In this document: positions 1 to 5,987 of the stretch, piece after piece
How the letters are laid out: every line of letters begins with the position of its first letter
How positions within the stretch are numbered: the stretch's first letter is position 1
DNA from: Burkholderia sp.
GTDB taxonomy: Bacteria > Pseudomonadota > Gammaproteobacteria > Burkholderiales > Burkholderiaceae
NCBI GenBank assembly: GCA_028292565.1
Contig: JAQGMD010000464.1
Location: forward strand, 1 to 5,987
Length of the DNA stretch: 5,987 nt
Reading direction: 5' to 3'
Notes under the pieces: generated by a model
Told to the model about the DNA's origin: nothing
Seen by the model: only the letters and a program-made list of their open reading frames with translations
Database searches by the model: none
Made by a program: the position numbers and the translations under genes

Positions 1-1831
1 CACTATTCTCATGCGGCACCAGGCCCTCTTCCATGCCGGTGATGAACACGGCGTCGAATTCCAGTCCCTTGGCCGAATGCACCGTCATCAATTGCATCGC
101 ATCCTGACCGGCCTGCGCCTGATTGTCGCCCGCTTCCAGCGAGGCATGCGACAGGAACGCGGATAGCGGCGACATCACTTGCGGCAATGGTGCGTCGGCA
201 TCCAGTATTTCGATGCCGTCGTCGGTGGTGATCGCGGCGCCGGCTGGCGCCTGCGTTTTCGGGCCGAGCAGCGCCGGCGCATCCATGCCGAATCCTTCTT
301 CGGACACGAACAGGGTTGCCGCGCTGACCAGTTGCTCGAGGTTTTCGATGCGATCGGCGCCTTCCTTCTCGTTGCCGTAATGCGCAATCAGCTTGCTCAT
401 TTCCAGCACCGTATCCACCATTTCCGGCAGCGGCAGATGCTGGGTTTCGAAGCGTGCGCCTTCGATCAGCTTGATGAATGCGCCAAGCGAACTGCCGGAT
501 TTTCCGGCGACATAAGGCACCGCCGCATACAGCGAAATGCCATATTGCCGCGCCGCGTCCTGCAACTGTTCGATCGAGCGTGCGCCGATCCCGCGCGTCG
601 GAAAATTCACCACGCGCAGGAACGCGGAATCGTTGTGCGGGTTATCCATCAGCTGCAGGTAAGCGATCGCATGCTTGACCTCGGCGCGCTCGAAGAAACG
701 CTGCCCGCCGTACACCCGATACGGAATGCCGGCCGAAAACAGCGCATGCTCGATCACGCGCGACTGCGCATTGGATCGATACAGCACCGCAATTTCGCTG
801 CGCGCGGCGCCTTCATTGATCAGGCTCTTCGCTTGTTCAATGATCCATTGTGCTTCTTGCAGGTCGTTGCTAGCCTCATAAATCCGCACCGGTTCGCCAT
901 GGCCGGCATCGGTACGCAGATTCTTGCCGAGCCGCTTGGTATTGTTGGCGATGAGCGTATTGGCGGTATCGAGAATATGGCCATGCGAGCGGTAGTTCTG
1001 CTCCAGCTTGATCAGGTTCTCGACACGGAATTCGCGCTCGAACGCGATCATGTTGCCGACGTTCGCACCGCGAAATGCGTAAATGCTCTGGTCATCATCG
1101 CCGACCGCGAACACGGCATTGCTTTCGCCGGCCATCAGCTTGAGCCAGTTGTATTGCAGGTTATTCGTATCCTGGAACTCGTCCACCAGGATGTGCCTGA
1201 AACGCCCCTGGTAGTGTTCGCGCAAAGGCTGGTTCCTGCTCATCAATTCATACGTGCGCAACAACAATTCCGCGAAGTCGACTACGCCTTCGCGTTGGCA
1301 CTGCTGGTCGTACAGTTCATACAGCTCGACCATTCTCTGGTTGAACTGGTCATAAGCCTCGACATCCTTCGGACGCAGGCCTTGATCCTTGGCGCCGTTG
1401 ATGAAATACATCAGGGTGCGCGGCGGGTATTTTTCGTCATCGACATTGTGCGCTTTGAGCAAGCGCTTGATTGCCGAGAGCTGATCCGCCGAATCGAGGA
1501 TCTGGAAGGTTTGCGGCAGGGCTGCGTCACGATAATGCGCGCGCAGCAGGCGATTGCACAAACCGTGAAACGTCCCGATCCACATGCCGCGCGTGTTGAT
1601 CGGCATCATCGCCGACAAGCGCGTCATCATCTCCTTCGCCGCCTTGTTGGTAAACGTCACGGCAAGCACGCCGCCGGGCGAAACCTGTCCGGTCTGGATC
1701 AGCCATGCAATACGGGTGGTCAATACACGGGTCTTGCCAGACCCGGCCCCGGCGAGAATCAGGGCGGGCTGTGCTGGGAGGGTGACGGCGGCGAGTTGTT
1801 CGGGATTGAGGTTGTGGAGAAGATTTTGCAT
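1..1831 (-). CDS. uvrD: DNA helicase II UvrD (3' end outside window)
   Basis: ATP-dependent 3'-5' superfamily 1 DNA helicase of nucleotide excision repair and mismatch repair; in the cytoplasm it displaces the incised strand and UvrC. My translation gives 610 codons from ATG at 1831 to the window edge. Visible motifs are Walker A AGAGSGKT (residues 27-34, Lys33), motif Ia TFTNKAAKEM (59-68), Walker B DEFQD (217-221), motif III GDDDQSIYAFRGA (244-256), motif IV LEQNYRS (276-282) and motif V TVHSAKGLEFD (583-593), followed by GMEEGLVPHE. Motif VI and the C-terminal tail are cut off. MWIGTFHGL and LPQTFQILDS favour UvrD over Rep. The start fits the family N-terminus (MQNLLHNLN) but has no clear Shine-Dalgarno. 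A roughly 35-residue Ala/Pro/Asp-rich stretch (about residues 513-550) is absent from the E. coli protein as I recall it. The gene is divergent from the DUF4188 remnant. I am very confident of the family. Confidence 0.96.
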   Translation of the reverse strand, partial: MQNLLHNLNPEQLAAVTLPAQPALILAGAGSGKTRVLTTRIAWLIQTGQVSPGGVLAVTFTNKAAKEMMTRLSAMMPINTRGMWIGTFHGLCNRLLRAHYRDAALPQTFQILDSADQLSAIKRLLKAHNVDDEKYPPRTLMYFINGAKDQGLRPKDVEAYDQFNQRMVELYELYDQQCQREGVVDFAELLLRTYELMSRNQPLREHYQGRFRHILVDEFQDTNNLQYNWLKLMAGESNAVFAVGDDDQSIYAFRGANVGNMIAFEREFRVENLIKLEQNYRSHGHILDTANTLIANNTKRLGKNLRTDAGHGEPVRIYEASNDLQEAQWIIEQAKSLINEGAARSEIAVLYRSNAQSRVIEHALFSAGIPYRVYGGQRFFERAEVKHAIAYLQLMDNPHNDSAFLRVVNFPTRGIGARSIEQLQDAARQYGISLYAAVPYVAGKSGSSLGAFIKLIEGARFETQHLPLPEMVDTVLEMSKLIAHYGNEKEGADRIENLEQLVSAATLFVSEEGFGMDAPALLGPKTQAPAGAAITTDDGIEILDADAPLPQVMSPLSAFLSHASLEAGDNQAQAGQDAMQLMTVHSAKGLEFDAVFITGMEEGLVPHENS

Positions 1832-1975
1832 CCGGAGATTATAGCCCTGCGGATGTCTTCTTTGCCGCTATATCGAGCCGGGAACACCTGATTCAGGAGC
1901 CGGGCGCCATGGCAAATCGACAGGCTTGCCATCGGGGAATTTCGTAGCGACTACGCTGATGTCCGCACTACCATC
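1832..1975. other. Intergenic stretch upstream of uvrD, no recognised gene
   Basis: These 144 bp separate the uvrD start from the DUF4188 remnant. They contain an 11-bp palindrome CCTGATTCAGG (1887-1897), a small hairpin CGTAG-CGA-CTACG (1943-1955) and the TATAAT next to uvrD. A minus-strand open frame ending in TAG at 1868 crosses the stretch and continues into the antisense of the DUF4188 remnant. Its last 30 or so residues (ending in PESGVPGSI) have a protein-like composition, but I do not recognise them. I checked for a LexA-type CTG-N10-CAG operator and found none. Confidence 0.5.
1838..1843 (-). promoter_or_regulatory. Possible -10 box (TATAAT) just before uvrD
   Basis: A perfect TATAAT reads on the minus strand and ends 6 nt before the uvrD ATG. 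If it were used, transcription would begin at or next to the start codon, giving a leaderless or near-leaderless mRNA, which would fit the missing Shine-Dalgarno. Against it, no good -35 lies 16-18 nt upstream: the best window is about GGCAAA, a poor match to TTGACA. A hexamer can occur by chance, so this is tentative. Confidence 0.22.
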
Positions 1976-2251
1976 ATGCTGCAATATTGGCGTTCGACGG
2001 AACAGTTGCTGGCTTACGCGAAAAATCGCAATGCGTCGCATCTGCCGGCATGGAAAGCATTCAATCTGGCAGTCGGCACCAGCGGCGATGTCGGCGTCTG
2101 GCACGAAACCTATTCCATATCGCCAGGCCGTTACGAAAATATCTACGTCAATATGCCGACCTTCGGACTTGGCAAAGCCGGCAAGCTGCTACCGGCATCC
2201 GGCGTCAGGAAAAACGCGGCGGATCGCATGCAACTTCGCGAGCGCGAATAA
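1976..2251 (+). pseudogene. Truncated DUF4188 (monooxygenase-like) protein remnant
   Basis: The 91-codon frame carries the C-terminal hallmarks of DUF4188/monooxygenase-like proteins as I know them: LQYWRS near the start, HLPAWKAFN, a GDVGVWHETY segment, YENIYVNMP and FGLGKAGKL, then a normal-looking end. Full family members are about 150 residues, so roughly 60 N-terminal residues are missing. Upstream of ATG 1976 the frame stays open to a TGA at 1889-1891. Only the last few residues there (R-T-T-I) look family-like, and no frame of the preceding DNA encodes the missing part. No Shine-Dalgarno precedes 1976, and uvrD starts only 145 bp away. It is therefore most likely a 5'-truncated relic, though a short expressed protein is not excluded. 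The family's biochemical role is not firmly established. It converges on thiE with an 18-bp gap and no clear terminator. Confidence 0.72.
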
Positions 2252-2269
2252 TGCGGCCAAGCGGCGGTG

Positions 2270-2884
2270 TCATTCGTCGCGAAACAAGTTTGCAAATCCG
2301 CGCGCAGCGGCTTCAGGGTCCTGCGCCAGATACACGCTGCTGATCGCAGCGACCATATCGGTTCCATGCGCGACCAGCGGTACTGCGTTCTCCTGTGTCA
2401 TTCCCCCAATTACACAGTTCGGCACTGGAATCTCGGCCTTCGCCTGCGCCACGATCTGCGGTTGCGTGGTGACCTCGTATTTTTTTACCCGGGACGGATA
2501 GAAGCCGCCAAACGCGACATAGCTGGCACCGGAGCGATGGGCATCGCGCGCCATTTCCATGCTGCCGTAGCACGAAGCGCCGACGATCTTCCGCGGACCG
2601 AGTGCGGCGCGCACCTTCGCGACCGACTCATCGGTGCCCCCGACGTGCACACCATCGGCATTCAATTCAAGACAGAGGTCAACAAAATCATTGACGATGA
2701 ACGGGCGCTCATATTTACGGCACAACGCCAGCAGGTGCGTCGCCTGCTCCCTGCGCAGTTCCGGGCCGGCAGTTTTGTGGCGATACTGCACCAGAGCAGC
2801 TCCGCCGCGCAAACCGCACTCCGTCACCGCGAGCAGTTTGTGTGTGTCATCCCAATCAGGCGTGACAAGATAGAGTCCTTTCAT
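2270..2884 (-). CDS. thiE: Thiamine phosphate synthase ThiE
   Basis: Joins HMP-PP to the carboxylated thiazole phosphate made by ThiG, releasing PPi and CO2 and giving thiamine phosphate; a cytoplasmic TIM-barrel enzyme. The 204-residue product matches the usual family length (about 205-215). It shows [10 protein letters not shown] at the start, QYRHK (residues 33-37), the pyrophosphate/Mg-binding VND (64-66), DGVHVGGTD (77-85, where many homologues have GQ-D), GASC (102-105), AFGGFYPSRVK (124-134, in place of the common FGPIFPTxTK) and VIGGM (158-162). The ATG at 2884 overlaps the thiD stop as ATGA and has AAGGA with a 6-nt spacer. An in-frame opening that extends further upstream is thiD in another frame and is not part of this gene. 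It is the last gene of the operon, and I see no convincing intrinsic terminator after it. Confidence 0.96.
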   Translation of the reverse strand: MKGLYLVTPDWDDTHKLLAVTECGLRGGAALVQYRHKTAGPELRREQATHLLALCRKYERPFIVNDFVDLCLELNADGVHVGGTDESVAKVRAALGPRKIVGASCYGSMEMARDAHRSGASYVAFGGFYPSRVKKYEVTTQPQIVAQAKAEIPVPNCVIGGMTQENAVPLVAHGTDMVAAISSVYLAQDPEAAARGFANLFRDE

Positions 2885-3678
2885 GCTTCGTCCTTGAAAA
2901 TTGAAACCCATCGGTTGGGAATGCGCTGACCGTCCGCAATCGCGTAGGAAGACAGGAGCGCCTGATGGCAATACGCCTGTGCATCGGCGATAGCCTGTTC
3001 CACCGGTTCGCCGGTGGCGAGCAAGGCAGCAATGGCCGACGCCAACGTACAGCCGGTGCCATGAAAGCTGCCGTCTATCCGCGGCCACGTCCAGGTATGC
3101 GTGTCGCCATGTATGCTGAACCAGCGATTCACCACCTCGGGGCCGGACCCATGCCCGCCTTTGATGAGCAGGTGTTCACAATGGCGCAGCAAGATATCAA
3201 CCTGCGTGTCGAGCCTCCGGTCACCTGCGCAAAGCGCGGCGGCCTCCGGCAGGTTAGGTGTGATGATGGTCGCCACATCCACTAATGGCGCAATGGCCTG
3301 CACCGCATTTTCCGTCGATAGCGCATCGCCGTGACCGCTGGCGAGCACCGGATCGAGCACGACAGGCAAGCGGCCGTTTTTCTGCCTGAGTTGCCGTATC
3401 AGCCCGGCGATCATTTCGGCATTGGCGCGGTTCCCGACTATGCCGATCTTGATCGCGGCAATGTCGATCTTGCCCATTAATGCCAGCGCCTGCTGCTGCA
3501 CCATCGCCGCCGGCATCGGATGAACATTGAAGACCCGGTCATTGTCCTGCACCGTCAAGGCGGTGATGACCGTGAGAGGATGCGCGCCGAGTGCGGAAAC
3601 CGCCTGCACGTCGGCTTGCAGTCCGGCCCCGCCGCTGGGGTCGGAGCCGGAGAATATCAGCACACTCGGCCGATTCAC
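2881..3678 (-). CDS. thiD: HMP/HMP-P kinase ThiD
   Basis: Ribokinase-fold kinase that phosphorylates hydroxymethylpyrimidine and, in the biosynthetic route, HMP-P to HMP-PP, the partner of the thiazole in the ThiE reaction. With a GTG start at 3678 it has 265 residues, the normal ThiD size. Visible are [15 protein letters not shown] (residues 9-23), the HMP-contacting Gln44 in ALTVQD, IKIGIVG (76-82), VLDPVLAS (107-114), ITPNLPEA (139-146), IKGGHG (172-177) and the anion-hole motif [10 protein letters not shown] with Cys210 as the expected catalytic cysteine. The start is supported by GGAAGGA 8 nt upstream and by the GTGA overlap with the thiG stop. The frame stays open far upstream through thiG, but that part does not look like ThiD. 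Its position between thiG and thiE puts pyrimidine activation in the same transcript as thiazole synthesis. Confidence 0.95.
   Translation of the reverse strand: MNRPSVLIFSGSDPSGGAGLQADVQAVSALGAHPLTVITALTVQDNDRVFNVHPMPAAMVQQQALALMGKIDIAAIKIGIVGNRANAEMIAGLIRQLRQKNGRLPVVLDPVLASGHGDALSTENAVQAIAPLVDVATIITPNLPEAAALCAGDRRLDTQVDILLRHCEHLLIKGGHGSGPEVVNRWFSIHGDTHTWTWPRIDGSFHGTGCTLASAIAALLATGEPVEQAIADAQAYCHQALLSSYAIADGQRIPNRWVSIFKDEA
2891..2895 (-). promoter_or_regulatory. Ribosome binding site of thiE
   Basis: AAGGA lies inside the last codons of thiD, 6 nt before the thiE ATG at 2884. It fixes the thiE start against the longer upstream reading and, with the ATGA overlap, suggests coupled translation from thiD. 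Confidence 0.7.
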
Positions 3679-4487
3679 CGAACGCGTCCTTCCATCGGTG
3701 AAGACGGCGAAGCGGCGAAGCGTTTCGGGATACGCCCGGCGAGGTAAGCGGCACGACCCGCTTCCACCGCCAGCCGCATCGCATAGGCCATCTTGACAGG
3801 ATCGCGCGCGCCGGCAATCGCGGTGTTCATCAACACGCCGTCGCAGCCCAGTTCCATTGCGATCGCCGCGTCCGATGCGGTGCCGACACCGGCATCGACC
3901 AACACCGGCACCTTCGACTGTTCGATGATCAGCGACAGGTTCCACGGATTCAGGATGCCCATGCCGGAACCGATCAGCGATGCCAGCGGCATGACCGCGA
4001 CGCAGCCGATCTCTTCCAGCATCTTTGCCTGGATCGGATCGTCGCTGCAATACACCATCACATCGAATCCATCTTTGACCAGCGTTTCAGCGGCCTTCAG
4101 TGTCTCCGGCATATTGGGGAACAGGGTCTTCTCATCCCCCAACACTTCCAGCTTCACCAGCTTGTGGCCGTTCAACAGTTCACGCGCGAGTTGCAGCGTG
4201 TAGACCGCATCCTTGGCGTTGTAGCAACCCGCCGTATTGGGCAGGATCGTGTATTTCGAAGGCGGCACCACATCCAGCAGGCTGGGCGCTTTCGGATCCT
4301 GGCCGATGTTGGTGCGGCGGATTGCAACGGTGATAATTTCCGCGCCGCTGGCTTCGGTCGCTGCGCGGGTTTCTTCCAGGTCGCGGTATTTTCCGCTGCC
4401 GACCAATAAACGCGAGCGGTAGGTTTTACCGGCAATGGTCAACCCTTCCTGCTCAATTTTTTCTTGCGGACGATTTCCGAGGTCCAT
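3675..4487 (-). CDS. thiG: Thiazole synthase ThiG
   Basis: Condenses 1-deoxy-D-xylulose 5-phosphate, dehydroglycine and sulfur from ThiS thiocarboxylate into the thiazole phosphate; a cytoplasmic TIM barrel that works with ThiS. The 270 residues are near the normal length (about 255-270). LVGSGKY (28-34), AIRRTNIG (55-62), [11 protein letters not shown] (81-91), VKLEVLGD (111-118, Lys112 being the expected Schiff-base lysine), YCSDDP (146-151), [13 protein letters not shown] (166-178) and the phosphate-binding [11 protein letters not shown] (198-208) are all present. I chose ATG 4487 because GGAG lies 5 nt before it and the protein then begins normally. A longer start at 4574 would overlap thiS and encode an implausible N-terminus. 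The gene is 20 nt after thiS and overlaps thiD by 4 nt. Confidence 0.96.
   Translation of the reverse strand: MDLGNRPQEKIEQEGLTIAGKTYRSRLLVGSGKYRDLEETRAATEASGAEIITVAIRRTNIGQDPKAPSLLDVVPPSKYTILPNTAGCYNAKDAVYTLQLARELLNGHKLVKLEVLGDEKTLFPNMPETLKAAETLVKDGFDVMVYCSDDPIQAKMLEEIGCVAVMPLASLIGSGMGILNPWNLSLIIEQSKVPVLVDAGVGTASDAAIAMELGCDGVLMNTAIAGARDPVKMAYAMRLAVEAGRAAYLAGRIPKRFAASPSSPMEGRVR
3687..3693 (-). promoter_or_regulatory. Ribosome binding site setting the GTG start of thiD
   Basis: GGAAGGA sits 8 nt before the GTG at 3678, within the final codons of thiG. No ATG in the thiD frame lies near the beginning of the conserved [10 protein letters not shown] segment, so this site and the overlap with the thiG stop decide the start. 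Confidence 0.72.
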
Positions 4488-4507
4488 GTTTACTCCAATC
4501 CGATCAA

Positions 4508-4708
4508 TCAGCCGCCGCCGATCGCATGGACGATGTCCACGCGATCGCTCGGCTGTAGCACACGCTGCGACCAAAAATGGCGCGGCACCACCTCGCGGTT
4601 CACCGCCACCGCAAGTGTCTTGTTGGACAACTCCAACGAAACGACCAGATCCTGCAGGCTCTGGTTGTGCTCGAGTGGGTGCGGCGCACCGTTCAGTTCG
4701 ATTTCCAT
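4508..4708 (-). CDS. thiS: Sulfur carrier protein ThiS
   Basis: Small ubiquitin-like (beta-grasp) protein whose C-terminal glycine is adenylated and converted to a thiocarboxylate, the sulfur donor for ThiG. The 66-residue length is typical. The features seen are the opening MEIELNG, the central [12 protein letters not shown] and the ending DIVHAIGGG, with the required terminal Gly-Gly exposed. The start lies 4 nt after the thiC stop and has only a weak ribosome site (AATAAAGCC before ATG), so translation probably depends on ribosomes finishing thiC. The activating enzyme (ThiF/MoeB type) is not in the visible operon. Function is assigned from sequence and from adjacency to thiG, and I am confident of it. 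Confidence 0.95.
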   Translation of the reverse strand: MEIELNGAPHPLEHNQSLQDLVVSLELSNKTLAVAVNREVVPRHFWSQRVLQPSDRVDIVHAIGGG

Positions 4709-4712
4709 GGCT

Positions 4713-5987
<1,275 letters not shown>

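Noticed and set aside
179..1891. A 570-codon open frame on the plus strand
   Set aside because: It lies antisense to uvrD, whose helicase motifs are unambiguous. Its translation has no recognisable domain, and long antisense frames are common opposite GC-rich genes.
1832..1990. LexA (SOS) operator upstream of uvrD
   Set aside because: The CTG triplets I checked (1846, 1888, 1956, 1979) do not have CAG ten bases later.
2235..2283. Inverted repeat TTCGCGA...TCGCGAA between the DUF4188 remnant and thiE as a bidirectional terminator
   Set aside because: The 7-bp arms are about 35 nt apart, one arm lies inside thiE, and no adjoining T-run is present on either strand.
2885..3088. Upstream extension of the thiE frame (272-codon reading)
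   Set aside because: ThiE homology begins at MKGLYLVTP (2884) with a good ribosome site. The extra part is thiD in another frame.
3679..4050. Upstream extension of the thiD frame into thiG (389-codon reading)
   Set aside because: The extension has no ThiD similarity and runs over conserved thiG codons. The GTG at 3678 has a strong ribosome site and gives the normal length.
4488..4574. Longer thiG start at 4574
   Set aside because: It would overlap thiS and add a Cys/Arg-rich N-terminus not seen in the family. ATG 4487 has GGAG at proper spacing.
4488..4712. TPP riboswitch or other RNA element inside the operon
   Set aside because: The gaps are only 4 and 20 nt, too small for a riboswitch. 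Any such element would be upstream of thiC, outside the window.

Overview
This window looks like chromosomal DNA from a betaproteobacterium, probably Burkholderiales and perhaps the Oxalobacteraceae. The evidence is moderately high GC, a proteobacterial-type ThiC close to the enterobacterial sequence, a typical UvrD, and a ThiS ending in AIGGG. The family-level placement is an inference from protein flavour, not a measured result. The content is mostly core metabolism and DNA repair, and I see no mobile element, CRISPR array or RNA gene.

From the right edge leftward, all on the minus strand, runs a compact thiamine operon: thiC (5' end outside the window), thiS, thiG, thiD and thiE. The genes are separated by 4 nt (thiC/thiS) and 20 nt (thiS/thiG), then overlap by 4 nt (GTGA at thiG/thiD and ATGA at thiD/thiE). 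This points to one transcript with translational coupling. ThiC makes HMP-P from AIR. ThiD phosphorylates it to HMP-PP. ThiS carries sulfur as a thiocarboxylate and ThiG builds the thiazole phosphate. ThiE joins the two halves into thiamine phosphate. The ThiS-activating enzyme (ThiF or MoeB type) and the dehydroglycine source (ThiO or ThiH) are not in the visible part of the operon. Any TPP riboswitch would lie upstream of thiC, beyond the right edge.

Between thiE and the left-hand gene lies a small degraded-looking zone (1832-2269). It holds a plus-strand 91-codon remnant that matches the C-terminal part of DUF4188 (monooxygenase-like) proteins, running convergently toward thiE. Upstream of it are about 140 bp without a recognisable gene, apart from an unidentified minus-strand open frame, two short inverted repeats and a TATAAT close to the uvrD start.

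The left third (1-1831, minus strand) is the N-terminal 610 codons of uvrD, DNA helicase II. It is cut by the window edge just after motif V. The long open frame on the opposite strand over uvrD is a shadow.
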